Positions 45,719 to 56,663 are shown, counted from the first letter of the stretch. The stretch: DNA of 64,000 bases from Shewanella aestuarii (GCF_011765625.1 NZ_CP050313.1:1918501-1982500), one strand, 5' to 3'. The notes: generated by a model from the sequence alone, not told the origin. Numbers and translations: made by a program.

Positions 45719-48340
45719 TTAAGATTGACGACGACGCCATAGAAGCGGCAGAAGTAGTAACATCCCTGCTCCTAAGCTGCCTGCTCCATCAGGTTTAGTC
45801 CAACCGCTTTCTTGTTGGTTTTTCACATTAATGCTGACCGTTGTACTGTATTGCTCTTCGCCATGACTGACCACAAGCTTAAATACTAATGCTTGATCAA
45901 CCGATACCTCTGGTGCGGTGACATTAAGAACCAAGCCATCAGCGCTGTAATCAGCTGACATACCTGAAACTTGTTCCCAGCTGTATTGCAAACCAGCAGG
46001 CTCATTTGCTATGGCAGCGGTGATCACTGTGCTTTCGGTTTCATTAATGTCGGTGTTACCTGTAAAGCTGATATCAAATGCAAGTGGTACATTGACTACT
46101 TTTACGCTAACCACTTCAGAGCTCTCTAGAGAACCATCACTGACGGTTAACGTAAATTGCAATTGAACATCTTCACTGACTTCAGGTGCCGTTAAAGTTA
46201 ACACTGAGCTTGTAGGCTCAAACTCTAATGCTGGACCCGAAGTTTGTACCCAGTTAAAACTAAGCTCTGCTTCATCTTTTGCGACGGTCGCAGAAGCGTC
46301 AAGCGTTAACGACTCACCTTCGTTAACCATTTCCGGTGATGTAATAATAATATCAACATCTAGAACTGGATTAACGGGATCGCCACATTCATCACCATAG
46401 ACTTGTTGTACCCATTCAGGATAATCAATGTAAGGGTTGCGGTTTCCTTGGTAGGTATAAACAGCATTGTTACGTTTGATATCAGTCGCATCGACAGGAT
46501 CTTGTTGGTGCCAAGTGTAAAGAGTACATAACTTGCCATGAAGCGGTTCGTTATTAGCAACTTCTTCAGCGGTTGTGATCCGATCGACCGCGACCAAATC
46601 AGGCATATTGGCATCGTTACCTTGGTAACGTGTATCCATATACATGATCATACGTGCCACATCGCCTTTGATTTCATCTCTTGGTTCAAAACAGCGTGCA
46701 GCAGCATCAAGGTAGTTTCCTGGCGCTTCAGCAACTTCAGTTCCTGTATCGCTACACTCATTAAAGTCGTAGTTACTGCGAGTTGAATTTACCTTAACAT
46801 TGGTTGGGCGTAAGTGATGAGCGTCGGTATAACCCAGTTGAGACTCGCTCGGGAAACCATGGCTTTTTGCCCAAATGTGTTCACGGTTCCAATCGGTAGT
46901 GTTGCCACCATTGTTTTGCTTGGACACTGATTTGCCAGTATATAGCTCAATGACGTTACTGCTGTTGCTTGGATCTTCATCTGAATAAGTTAACGCTGTC
47001 CACACTTGTTTGTATGTCAGTTGTTTATGACCTGTGGCAACAACAACTGATATTGCATTTTTCAGCGCTTGTGGATCATCAAAACTCCCACTCAGTACGT
47101 TGGTGTAGTATATGTTGGTGTCAAAAGTATTTGGGTCTGCTACCGGTGTTAGCTCTTCACAACCTGAACAAGGTGTAGGATCCGGATCTGGAATCACCGG
47201 CACATCACCACAGGCTACTTCACCCATACAACCTAAGCCATCTGAAGTATTAATATCAAAGGTTAACCATTGATTGTTATCACCTGGAAATGGTGCTTTG
47301 GCATCGGTATCACCCGCAGTAATGCTTGCTTTTCGTCTTAGCGTTTTATTGGCGGTAGAAAAGTTAGGATCATTAGGATCTGTCCAAGCACTGCCTGGGT
47401 CTTCTCCTAAAACACCTAAACGGTCGATAACAACATCATCTTTAGTGAGCACAAGTGCATCATCACCGTTAAAGAAAGTTACCGTTGAAGCAGTGCCGAC
47501 TTTAAACTCTTCATCAGCACTACTGTTATGAAATACAATACTGGCCCCCGCAGCTAAAATACCTGTTAGGGTTTCTGTATTTCCAGCCTCTTCGCTGCCG
47601 TTACCATATAAACTGAGTTTGTAAACTGACGCATCTAGGTCAATATCGCTGCCACCCACATTTGAAAGTTCAACAGCTTTGTTGCTACCAGATCCTTCAA
47701 TATATTCGGTGATCAACAGTACACCAGGTTCTGTAGGCGCGGCAGAACAAGCGCTTTCACCTGGGCAACCTAAACCATCAGCCGTGTCTTTATCAAAAAC
47801 AACCCACTGATTTACCGCATTAGGAAACACACCTGTTGCGTTGGTATCACCTGTGGTAATGCTGGCTTTGCGTCTTAGGGTTTTATCTTTAGTTGAAAAA
47901 TTGGCATCGTTTGGATCTGTCCATTCTGAACCTGGGTCAACCCCCAATTGTCCGAGACGATCAATCACAGCGCCATTTTTGGTCAACACTAAAGCATCAT
48001 CACCATTAAAATAAGTAACGGTTGATTCAATACCCACTTTAAATTGCTCTTCTGCAGAAGCATTGTGATAAACAATACTGCTACCTGCTGCAAGCGTTCC
48101 AGTTAAGGTAACTGTGTTACTGGTGTCTACTGCACCGTTTGAGTAAAGCGATAATACATATTGATCAGCATCAAGGTTAATAGTGCTTGTGCCTAGATTT
48201 GATATTTCAACGGCTTTATTACTGCTACTCCCTTCTACATATTCAGTTATCACCAAATCTGCATGAGCGCTGGTTGCCGCTGTAGCCAATAACAGTGTGA
48301 CTGCTTTAGCTACGGCATTGATTTTATTATTCATAATCAT
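45719..48340 (-). CDS. Secreted endonuclease I with two lamin-tail domains and C-terminal sorting signal
   Basis: About 873 residues. Signal peptide ending in SAHA; two lamin-tail domains of about 190 residues each, nearly tandem copies (LVITEYVEGSSSNKAVEISN and LLITEYIEGSGSNKAVELSN); an endonuclease I domain with NREHIWAKSHGF and DAHHLRPTNVKVNS; two Ig/PKD-like domains; a C-terminal helix and RRR tail (GAGMLLLLPLLWRRR) like a GlyGly-CTERM signal. The frame is open to 48379, but the ATG at 48340 or 48334 gives the clean signal peptide. It degrades DNA outside the cell. Confidence 0.88.
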   Translation of the reverse strand: MIMNNKINAVAKAVTLLLATAATSAHADLVITEYVEGSSSNKAVEISNLGTSTINLDADQYVLSLYSNGAVDTSNTVTLTGTLAAGSSIVYHNASAEEQFKVGIESTVTYFNGDDALVLTKNGAVIDRLGQLGVDPGSEWTDPNDANFSTKDKTLRRKASITTGDTNATGVFPNAVNQWVVFDKDTADGLGCPGESACSAAPTEPGVLLITEYIEGSGSNKAVELSNVGGSDIDLDASVYKLSLYGNGSEEAGNTETLTGILAAGASIVFHNSSADEEFKVGTASTVTFFNGDDALVLTKDDVVIDRLGVLGEDPGSAWTDPNDPNFSTANKTLRRKASITAGDTDAKAPFPGDNNQWLTFDINTSDGLGCMGEVACGDVPVIPDPDPTPCSGCEELTPVADPNTFDTNIYYTNVLSGSFDDPQALKNAISVVVATGHKQLTYKQVWTALTYSDEDPSNSSNVIELYTGKSVSKQNNGGNTTDWNREHIWAKSHGFPSESQLGYTDAHHLRPTNVKVNSTRSNYDFNECSDTGTEVAEAPGNYLDAAARCFEPRDEIKGDVARMIMYMDTRYQGNDANMPDLVAVDRITTAEEVANNEPLHGKLCTLYTWHQQDPVDATDIKRNNAVYTYQGNRNPYIDYPEWVQQVYGDECGDPVNPVLDVDIIITSPEMVNEGESLTLDASATVAKDEAELSFNWVQTSGPALEFEPTSSVLTLTAPEVSEDVQLQFTLTVSDGSLESSEVVSVKVVNVPLAFDISFTGNTDINETESTVITAAIANEPAGLQYSWEQVSGMSADYSADGLVLNVTAPEVSVDQALVFKLVVSHGEEQYSTTVSINVKNQQESGWTKPDGAGSLGAGMLLLLPLLWRRRQS

Positions 48341-48396
48341 ATCTTTTATCAATAGAAGAGGTGCGACCGTAGCCAGCACCTCATCATTAGTTCAAG

Positions 48397-51300
48397 TTAT
48401 AGGCTTTTACGGCGACGGAACGCCAATAATCCAAATAGACTAAGCAAGCTAAACAATCCTGTACTGCCACCAGTACCATCATGTTTTTCTTCAATTATTT
48501 GAGGAACTAACCCGTCTCTATTTGCCACTTCGATGTCAAATGATACTGAAGAACCCTCAACCACTTCACCGTTACGCTCAAGTGCAACTTTAACTCGGTA
48601 GTCGGCTGACGGTGCACCAAATACTTCAAAATTAACAAGAGCTTGGCCATCTTTGGTAAGCACTACATTTGGCTCGACCATTTGGCTTAAGTCCAGTTTT
48701 TCTTTATCGTCTTTTGGTGTCAGTTTGATAGTGGCAATATCACCCGCTAAAGCAGCAGCTTTAGTTGGAATTTGATAAGGCACTTTCATTAACTTTTGTA
48801 ACTTGGGTAGATAAATTGAACGGTTTGAGTCAGCCTCGCCAGGTAAGTAACTTAATGTAACTAATGCTGGGTCATGATCTGATGAGCGGAAATGATCTGC
48901 AGCATAGAACTTATTGTATTCATTGCTGTAGTCACCTTTGTACTCATTGTTATAGTCAAACAAGTTAGATTCGGCAGCATTGATGTGCCAATCTACAGCA
49001 TCAATCACGCGTGGTTCTAACGAAGGTGAAACTAAGATATGGTCTAAAGAGCCCACTTCATCATTGAATGAGTAACTCCAAGGTGTTTTACCTTTTTTCT
49101 CAAATACTTTAGAGATAATATCGACGTACCCATAGCTATGGGTGATCGCCACAGGAGAACCATCAACTTTAAATTGTGGCTTAGCACCAACAAAGGTATG
49201 ACTTGCAGTCATTAACGTTTTGTTGCGTGGATTTTCGGTTAATACTAACAGTGGATCTTCTTTAGCGTAAGCATTAAGGTCACCTAAGATGATTTTGTCA
49301 CCTTCGATTTTTTTAAGCTCTTCTGCTAATTGTACTGCACCTGAGATACGGAACTCAGAACACGCACCTTGGAAATCAGGATCCGGTGCTTTTTTAGTCC
49401 ATGTTGTTGCGTCACCAAATTCAACCCCTTGCCAGTCTTCCCAACAAGTTGAACCTTTTGACTTAAAGTGGTTAACTGCTAAGGTTAATCGCTTACCCGT
49501 TTGGTTCACTAAGAAAGTCACAACAAGGGCATCACGATGATAGTTTTGACCACTTTCTAAAATTTCGCCTTTGCCATCTTTAATCACTTCATTGTTCACG
49601 TTAACAATGGTTGGTGCCTTTTGCTGAGGCATGGTGACAACACGAGTACGCTCGATACTTAATTTGCTTGGACGGTAAATAATACCGGTAGCAATTGCAT
49701 CTGAACCCACTGAATCCAACTCATCAAACATGCCATTACCATTATGGTCAAAGCCAACAAATACATAACGGTTTTCCGTTGAGTATGGCTTGTCATAATT
49801 GTTCGCATATTCGTCGTTGTAGTATACGTTTACTTCATTGACTAAATCGGCAATAGCACTTTTCAAGCCATAACCATTGTTTTCAATTTCCATAAACGCA
49901 ACGGCATCAGCATCTAACGCACGAATTGCTTCAACAAGTTTGGTTTTTTGTTGGGTAAACTCAGTAAAAGTATCGGCACCACGGCTTTGACCAAACTGAT
50001 TCTGATCACCACCAAACGGAGAGTTAAAGTAGTTGAACAAATTCTGGCTCGCGATACGAATAGCAAATTGATCAGTATCTACCGCTTCAGAAATGTCTGG
50101 ACTATCCGTTCTTGGTAGATTGTGAATAAAGTTAGTATTGTTGAGTTCATTAGTTACAGTTAACGCGTAGTCACCAAAACTGTAACTAATTACCCCTTGC
50201 ATACCCACAACACTATCATCAATACGAATGTAGTTATGCTCAGGCGCTATGTTGAAGTTAGGGTAATATGGGATATTGCCGTCGCTAGCTTTAGTTGCAC
50301 TTTCAACAATTAAACGGTAATCATCATTTTGTGCTGCTGCCCCTTCCGACTCAGGTGTACCAGGCACATTTAACTGATTCGGTTGCAAGTTAGGACGTTT
50401 ATAAGCCAACGTGATGTTATTACGGAAGCTGTCGTAGTTAAAACTGAAACTACGAGAAACACGCATGTCTTGATTGCCATCCTCAAGAGGATTTAAATCA
50501 GCAGGTAAATTCACCAACATACCTTCGTAACGATTTAATGTCGTTTCAAAAGAGTTACCATCCGACTCCAGTATTTCAATGTCGGTAGCAACAGTTGGAG
50601 TAAACTCACTATTGGTAACTTCCCAATCATCTGCCGCTAACTGAGTTTGGCCATAGCTTTCAGCAACTTCACTACCTAAACAAATAGTACGACCAACTAG
50701 TTGGCTATCAGCACTGCCACTTTCAACAAAAATACCATCTGAAGTTAACGGATTACCGTCAGCAACGACATCACGTAAGTAAAAACCTTTTTTAGGTAAA
50801 CTAACAACGGCTGTCACCACGCCTTCAACAGCGACTTTTTTACCTTTTAATGGCGATGGACCACTTTCGCCTTGAATTTCAGCAATAGTGGTTAAATCAG
50901 CACATACGAATGGTTCATAAGCCTCAGCCAAATTAGGCATGCCGACGGTAGATATATCAAGCGGACTAATAACTTCCCATTGAGAAGCATTAAAACTTGC
51001 TGAAGGTGCTGGCGCATTACCTTCACTGTCCATACGACGACGTAAAGTGGTATCGGGTGCCCAGACGCTAGTATTATCAGCAGCGCCTACGCGATCGATA
51101 ATCGTTGAGCCGTTTTTAATATAAAAACCGTCATTGCCACTTAAGTAAAAATCGCTGTAATTGCCATTGCCTTCACCAATAATGTAACTACCACCATTAT
51201 CAGTAATTATTTTTTTATATTCGTCACTGGCGTCTTTATTCAGAACCACAACCGACTTGCCTGGTTCAATCGTAATACCAGTTAATAAAGGTTCACCATC

Positions 51301-51528
51301 TGCTTTACGCATTTGGTTTTCATATTTTCCATTACCCCACATAAACACCGCTGTATCATCACTAAAGGTAAATGATTCAGTAGCATGGGTATTGGTAATT
51401 TCAACTGAGCCCAACTCGGCTCCATAATTTTTTTGCACCATTTCGGTGATCAGTAGGTCATTAACACCTGCGTTAACGCCACAACTGAAAATACTGGCAA
51501 TCGCCAATGAAAGAAAACTTTTCTTCAT
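48397..51528 (-). CDS. exeM: ExeM-like extracellular nuclease with GlyGly-CTERM signal
   Basis: 1043 residues. Signal peptide (cleavage after VNA), a lamin-tail domain (LLITEMVQKNYG), an OB-fold-like segment (VEGVVTAVVSLPKKGFYLRD), an endonuclease/exonuclease/phosphatase domain with FMEIENNG, LGDLNAYAKEDP and SSDHDPALV, and a C-terminal GGSTG-helix-RRR signal for rhombosortase processing. ExeM of S. oneidensis has this order and degrades extracellular DNA in biofilms. It lies between the porin and the endonuclease I gene on the same strand. The symbol is assigned by architecture. Confidence 0.85.
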   Translation of the reverse strand: MKKSFLSLAIASIFSCGVNAGVNDLLITEMVQKNYGAELGSVEITNTHATESFTFSDDTAVFMWGNGKYENQMRKADGEPLLTGITIEPGKSVVVLNKDASDEYKKIITDNGGSYIIGEGNGNYSDFYLSGNDGFYIKNGSTIIDRVGAADNTSVWAPDTTLRRRMDSEGNAPAPSASFNASQWEVISPLDISTVGMPNLAEAYEPFVCADLTTIAEIQGESGPSPLKGKKVAVEGVVTAVVSLPKKGFYLRDVVADGNPLTSDGIFVESGSADSQLVGRTICLGSEVAESYGQTQLAADDWEVTNSEFTPTVATDIEILESDGNSFETTLNRYEGMLVNLPADLNPLEDGNQDMRVSRSFSFNYDSFRNNITLAYKRPNLQPNQLNVPGTPESEGAAAQNDDYRLIVESATKASDGNIPYYPNFNIAPEHNYIRIDDSVVGMQGVISYSFGDYALTVTNELNNTNFIHNLPRTDSPDISEAVDTDQFAIRIASQNLFNYFNSPFGGDQNQFGQSRGADTFTEFTQQKTKLVEAIRALDADAVAFMEIENNGYGLKSAIADLVNEVNVYYNDEYANNYDKPYSTENRYVFVGFDHNGNGMFDELDSVGSDAIATGIIYRPSKLSIERTRVVTMPQQKAPTIVNVNNEVIKDGKGEILESGQNYHRDALVVTFLVNQTGKRLTLAVNHFKSKGSTCWEDWQGVEFGDATTWTKKAPDPDFQGACSEFRISGAVQLAEELKKIEGDKIILGDLNAYAKEDPLLVLTENPRNKTLMTASHTFVGAKPQFKVDGSPVAITHSYGYVDIISKVFEKKGKTPWSYSFNDEVGSLDHILVSPSLEPRVIDAVDWHINAAESNLFDYNNEYKGDYSNEYNKFYAADHFRSSDHDPALVTLSYLPGEADSNRSIYLPKLQKLMKVPYQIPTKAAALAGDIATIKLTPKDDKEKLDLSQMVEPNVVLTKDGQALVNFEVFGAPSADYRVKVALERNGEVVEGSSVSFDIEVANRDGLVPQIIEEKHDGTGGSTGLFSLLSLFGLLAFRRRKSL

Positions 51529-51560
51529 AGTAAACTCGATATTTTTATCTTGGAATAGAG

Positions 51561-52613
51561 CTAGAAGTACATGCGTGCATATGCATATGCTGCCTCTGGA
51601 GCTTCGCCAACTCGGCCTTCAACTGACAATACAATGTCCCTTGCAGGACGGTAGTTGAAACCTAAGCTTGCCCATTGGCGATCTTTACCGTATTCAGCTG
51701 GAAGCTCGGTATAATCGTAGTTAGGACTTTCTACGTCCCACCCTTCATATTGCTCATGATTAACTGAAGCGATAAATTCCCATGAGTCATTAAAATCATA
51801 TTTACCACTCAGGGTTAAACCATAATTACGGAATGTTTCGTAGCCAAGGTGGACATCACCACTTTTACGAGTAGATAGGTCTTCGTCTTCTAAGAAGCCA
51901 TTAAAACCAAGAGAAAATTGTGGAATAACTTTTACTCGGATCCCTAAGCCAACCAGTTGTTGTTCGCCATACTTAGAAACACCTTCAGAGCCACCACGCG
52001 CTTCAACACCGGCAACAATCGAGATAAAGTCTGATTTCCATCCAAGATAACCGTTGACAATATCACCTTGTGCTAAACCACTTTTATGTTTGCCTTCATA
52101 AGAGTATGAAATACCATAGAATAAGTGTTCAAATTTGGCTTCATACTTAATCGTGTTTTCTTGATCGCCAGCTTCGCCAGTTTCAACTGCTTTATTAAAG
52201 GTGAAGTCACCAAAGTGATCGTATTCGTCAAACGCCGTATCGGTTAAACCCAGCTCAATCCAATGATAATCATTGAATACATAGCCGACATACATTTTGT
52301 CGATAGCAAGTTCAAACTCACCATCACCACCAAGCCAATTCCGACGTTGGTAGTCTAGTTCTAATCGATAGATAAAGTTTCTGTTTTGGCCTTTAACGCC
52401 TAGAGTGGCAAAACTATCATCGACATAACCTTTGGTATCATAAAATTCATCATGGTTATAATCTGAATTGGTACCCAAATGACCCCCAACACCCACTTCA
52501 CCGAATAGGCGAATATAATCTCCGTTGTCTCCTTCTTTTAGTGATACTGCACTGGCAGCATTCACACAAAATAAAGAGGCTAAGGCGATTGCAACTGTTG
52601 TTTTTTTAAGCAT
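51561..52613 (-). CDS. Outer-membrane porin
   Basis: About 350 residues: a signal peptide (from the ATG at 52613, cleavage after SAVS or nearby), alternating beta strands with aromatic girdles (FIYRLELDYQRRNW, WEFIASVNHEQYEGW), and a C-terminal phenylalanine, as in Bam-assembled porins. An in-frame ATG at 52628 is less suited to a signal peptide. It leads the strand of nuclease genes, so it may take up the nucleotides or oligonucleotides they release; this is inference from position. Confidence 0.85.
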   Translation of the reverse strand: MLKKTTVAIALASLFCVNAASAVSLKEGDNGDYIRLFGEVGVGGHLGTNSDYNHDEFYDTKGYVDDSFATLGVKGQNRNFIYRLELDYQRRNWLGGDGEFELAIDKMYVGYVFNDYHWIELGLTDTAFDEYDHFGDFTFNKAVETGEAGDQENTIKYEAKFEHLFYGISYSYEGKHKSGLAQGDIVNGYLGWKSDFISIVAGVEARGGSEGVSKYGEQQLVGLGIRVKVIPQFSLGFNGFLEDEDLSTRKSGDVHLGYETFRNYGLTLSGKYDFNDSWEFIASVNHEQYEGWDVESPNYDYTELPAEYGKDRQWASLGFNYRPARDIVLSVEGRVGEAPEAAYAYARMYF

Positions 52614-53497
52614 CGCATTTATTTCCATTTGTGAACATCAATCTTGATAAGCAATAGATTGTGTTCTGACTTATTGATTATTCATGTGAGGTTGATTTGA
52701 AGGCAAAGTTTATTATCGAACGCCATCCTATATAACGTTAAAATTACTATGTACTAAAAAAACATTGAAACAAAAACATTAACACGATTCAGCAAAGCGC
52801 CTACACAAATTGCAATAAGTTATATATTATTGATAACTAGAGTAATTACTTTAGTTGTGAGAATTAATTAAAATACCCATCAACAAAAAACAACGCAACA
52901 CAACAAAAGCGCAACATTTATCTCGATATTTTTTTATAAGAAGCCCTTAAAATCAACAAGCCAATGTTAGGTAAGTCACACTTCATTAGCAAGCTAAAAC
53001 TTCGGATTAATATCACAAAAACATGTATAGCTCCCAGGGTTAACACCTATATAACAAGTCCTACGTAGTTGAAAACTTTGTTATTAACTAAAAGATAGAT
53101 AACTGAGAAAAATAAAAGATATGTCTTAATTAAAAAGTAATAAAATTCACCACCCCACAACTGATTAAAAAACGTACAGCAAATTAAAGTCACCTAAACA
53201 TAAATCAACAAGTTATTCTGTTAATACTAATTTATTTATTAACAAATAACGATTGTTCTATATTTAATATAATTACAAACATTATTTTATATACACTTTA
53301 ATTTTTAATGAAAAAAATTTTTTATAACATAGCTATTGATTAATTCTATAAATAGAACAGGCTGGCCCTAGATCTGTAACTAGATTTGAAATTTCAATAT
53401 TCATATTAAGCCGTTTCGATAAAGGTAAATTTGTTGATTTATTGTGAGTATCAATATAGGTTACTGTAAACATTAGTATTTAAATTTGTGAGGCTGT
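52614..53497. other. Long AT-rich non-coding stretch
   Basis: About 880 bases between the divergent porin and beta-lactamase-fold genes. No gene, tRNA or hairpin with a T tract stands out; runs of A and T suggest curved DNA and promoters for both sides. No clear Pho box was found. Confidence 0.5.
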
Positions 53498-54721
53498 ATG
53501 CCTGCTCTATTTCTGTTCATCAAACGCACTTTGTTAGCCATGTTGATTTTCAGCCTAATCCTACTGGCGTTTAACTGGCAAAATGTAACCCGACTATACA
53601 CAGTGATCACTTTGTTCGATAAGTCCTTAATTGTAGATAATTTTTCGAATATAACTAAGGCGTTTCATCATCAAAAAATTACCCAGACAGGCGTTCCTTT
53701 TTTGTTTGAAACCAATTTGAAGCCGTTACCTGATTCATTTGTCTACCGTGATCAAGTAACAGATACCGAAGCGTTTCTGACTCGCCGAGCAACAACCGCG
53801 TTGTTAGTCATAAAAAACGACAAGATTTCTTATGAAAATTATTTTTTAGGAACTAAAAAGCAAGATAAGCGGATCTCTTGGTCAATGGCTAAATCTTTTG
53901 TGTCCATACTGTTTGGTATGCAAGTTGATGCAGGCAAAATTGATATCGAAAAATCAGTTGAATTCTACTTACCCGAGCTCGCGCAATCAGGCTATGCCAA
54001 TGTTAAAGTAAAACACGTTTTACAAATGTCATCAGGTGTCAAATGGAACGAGGATTACCAAGATTTTTATTCCGACATTAATAAAATGGGCCGAGTACTC
54101 GCTATAGGAGGCTCGTTAGATGAAATGACCAGCGAATTAGTGAATGAGTCACAGCCTGGGCAAGCTTTCCATTATGTCAGTATGGATACCCACGTTATCG
54201 GCATGATTATCAGAAAGGTTACTGGCAAATCATTGGTTGAACTGCTTCAACAGGATATATGGAACAATATCGGTATGCAGGATGATGCATTTTGGTTAAC
54301 CGATTCTCAAGGAGCTGCATTTGCACTGGGAGGTTTAAATGTAACCACTCAGGATTATGCCCGTTTTGGCCGTTTGTTACTTAATAATGGCCAGTGGAAT
54401 GGTCAGCAAATTGTGTCTGCTGATTGGATAAAAGCAGCTACAACAGCACAAGCTGATTATTTACAACCTCAGCAAGGTAAGCTGGGTTACGGTTATCAAA
54501 TCTGGTTACCGCCTGAGGCAGAAGATGGTGAGTTCTTTTGTGTTGGTGTCTATGGTCAATACATTTATGTTAATCAGCAGCATAATGTGGTGATAGTTAA
54601 AAATAGTGCAGACATTGGCTTTCAAGATGAGCTGAACTCAAAACTAGAAACCATTGCTTTTTTTCGTGCAATTGTAACTTCATTGTTTAACTGCAGGCTT
54701 ACTTTGACTACCTTAATTTAA
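53498..54721 (+). CDS. Beta-lactamase-fold serine hydrolase
   Basis: 407 residues with an N-terminal membrane anchor (residues 5-25) and a class C beta-lactamase-type domain. The nucleophile motif S-x-x-K is SMAK near residue 130; the second motif is HYVSMDTH near 227; the GYGYQIWLP segment is near 330. Families of this fold include esterases, peptidases and 6-aminohexanoate-dimer hydrolase; the substrate here is unknown. The gene stands alone. Confidence 0.85.
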   Translation: MPALFLFIKRTLLAMLIFSLILLAFNWQNVTRLYTVITLFDKSLIVDNFSNITKAFHHQKITQTGVPFLFETNLKPLPDSFVYRDQVTDTEAFLTRRATTALLVIKNDKISYENYFLGTKKQDKRISWSMAKSFVSILFGMQVDAGKIDIEKSVEFYLPELAQSGYANVKVKHVLQMSSGVKWNEDYQDFYSDINKMGRVLAIGGSLDEMTSELVNESQPGQAFHYVSMDTHVIGMIIRKVTGKSLVELLQQDIWNNIGMQDDAFWLTDSQGAAFALGGLNVTTQDYARFGRLLLNNGQWNGQQIVSADWIKAATTAQADYLQPQQGKLGYGYQIWLPPEAEDGEFFCVGVYGQYIYVNQQHNVVIVKNSADIGFQDELNSKLETIAFFRAIVTSLFNCRLTLTTLI

Positions 54722-54927
54722 GTTTCTAGAAATGCTTAAAAAATAAAAACCATCATAGTGACTTAAAACATGAGAGTTATCTAAGCTCTGTTAATCTTTT
54801 ATAATAATTGCAGTGATTATTTGTACAGGGCTTAAGTGATTCACTATAGAAATTGATAGTACTATAACAGGCTGACAAAGAACCAAACCTTGAAAAATGA
54901 CTAATCAACCAAAACAAGAGAACTAGT

Positions 54928-55590
54928 ATGCTGATTGAATCTATTTTAAAACAACGTTATTCGACACGCGCCTTCCTTGACAAACCCGTGCCCAAAGAAA
55001 CATTAAAGCAAATTTTTGCTAGTGCACAACTCGCTCCCTCTAACTGCAACGTGCAACCTTGGCAAGCTTGTGTGGTGTCAGGAGAAACCAAAGACATCCT
55101 CAAACAAAAATTCATGGAAACATTAATGAGTGGTGCCACGCCTAATCCTGATTTCAATTGGTACGCCAAATATAACGGTATTCATCGTGAGCGTCAGTTT
55201 GGTTCAGCCAATGCACTATACAGCACCTTAGGTATTGCCAGAGATGACAAAAAAGCCCGGCAAATGGCAATGGTTCGTAATTGGCAATTTTTTGATGCTC
55301 CCCACGCGGTGTTTTTTACCATGGATAAATACTTAGACATTATGGGAGCCGTCGATTTAGGCATATATGCCCAAACCTTATCATTAATCTTGTCAGAACA
55401 TGGTTTATCAAGCTGTATGCAAGGCGCACTAGGCCAATTCCCTGATCCCGTTAGAGAAGTGCTAAATCTTCCACAAGACCGAGGAATATTATTTGGCATG
55501 TCATTTGGTTATGCCGATGATGACGCTTTAATCAATAAGACCAGAACTGAGCGAGAGTCTATCGATAACGCTGTGGCTTTTTTTGATTAA
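54928..55590 (+). CDS. Nitroreductase family protein
   Basis: 220 residues, FMN-dependent nitroreductase fold. RYSTRAFLDKPV at the N-terminus and APSNCNVQPWQ near residue 40 bind flavin; GLSSCMQGALGQFPD near 160 and the GYAD segment near 202 complete it. It reduces nitro compounds or quinones with NAD(P)H; the real substrate is unknown. The gene has its own promoter region. Confidence 0.92.
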   Translation: MLIESILKQRYSTRAFLDKPVPKETLKQIFASAQLAPSNCNVQPWQACVVSGETKDILKQKFMETLMSGATPNPDFNWYAKYNGIHRERQFGSANALYSTLGIARDDKKARQMAMVRNWQFFDAPHAVFFTMDKYLDIMGAVDLGIYAQTLSLILSEHGLSSCMQGALGQFPDPVREVLNLPQDRGILFGMSFGYADDDALINKTRTERESIDNAVAFFD

Positions 55591-55823
55591 CCCAAGTAAA
55601 AACATAAAGAATATATTTTTTAATTAAGCAGCCTACTGTAGTGAATACCGTCTATGGCTAATGTAAGGTTAAGACCCGCTTATTAATTAGCGGCTAAACA
55701 GGGTTAAGGCTTTTTTTTAGAGTAATTACTGTATAGAGTACCCCTTTAAGGTGACATCAAGCTATCGTGTGTTTAGCAATCTGACATTAACACCCCTTAA
55801 CGACAATATATAGAAGGCAGTAA

Positions 55824-56516
55824 ATGGAACTTATTAAGGTATCAATTGACAACAATATTCATGTAATTAGCTTAAATAATGGCAAAGTGAATGCGATTTC
55901 ACCTGAAGTTATTCAGCAAATGAATACTGCTTTAGATAAAGCTGAACAAGACAAGGCTGTGGTGATTTTAACCGGTCAAACAGGCATATTTTCAGGTGGT
56001 TATGATCTAAAAACCATGAAAAAAAGTTCGGACGATGCTATTGCGCTTGTCACGGCTGGGTCTAAATTATCTCGCAGGATGCTCGCTTTCCCAACGCCGA
56101 TTATTGGTGCCTGTTCAGGTCATGCTATCGCAAAAGGTGGTTTTTTGTTACTCAGTTGCGATTATCGGATCGGTTGTGAGGGCAATTTTAAAATTGGCCT
56201 AAATGAAGTTGCAATTGGTATGACAATGCATCAAGCCGGTATTGAAATCGCCCGTAATCGTATACCGCGTAATTACTTAACTCGCTCGGTGATCATGGCT
56301 GAACTCTATTCACCTGAAGCGGCAGTATCTGCAGGATTTCTAGATCAAGTGGTTCCCGCTGAACACTTAATGGACACGGCACAAGCTGTTGCGAAACACT
56401 TGCAAACGCTTCATTTTAAATCGCATCACGCGACTAAGCTAAAAGAAAGACAAGCCATACTTGCCTCGTTAGATGACGCCATCGAGCTAGATACAAAAAT
56501 CAACTTCAAATTTTAA
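55824..56516 (+). CDS. Crotonase/enoyl-CoA hydratase family protein
   Basis: 230 residues. The oxyanion-hole segments are GIFSGGYDLKTM near residue 58 and GACSGHAIAKGGFLLLS near 95, and the following helix is GLNEVAIGM. The usual catalytic glutamate pair is not complete, so activity may differ from classical hydratases. AGAAGGCAG precedes the ATG. No neighbours on the same strand. Confidence 0.88.
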   Translation: MELIKVSIDNNIHVISLNNGKVNAISPEVIQQMNTALDKAEQDKAVVILTGQTGIFSGGYDLKTMKKSSDDAIALVTAGSKLSRRMLAFPTPIIGACSGHAIAKGGFLLLSCDYRIGCEGNFKIGLNEVAIGMTMHQAGIEIARNRIPRNYLTRSVIMAELYSPEAAVSAGFLDQVVPAEHLMDTAQAVAKHLQTLHFKSHHATKLKERQAILASLDDAIELDTKINFKF

Positions 56517-56663
56517 AGTACATTGATAAATGGCCAATCTAAGCTCAAATCACAGCAAGACAGCAAGCATTTACAAATGAGTACCTAAAGAAAAATCTGA
56601 TTATATTAACTCAGCTTTGGCTTGGCGCAGATATCTGAAACAGAAAGTGAGTTAGTGTGCATC

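Noticed and set aside
52614..53497. Pho box in the porin upstream region
   Set aside because: No stretch resembles two CTGTCAT-type repeats with the right spacing.
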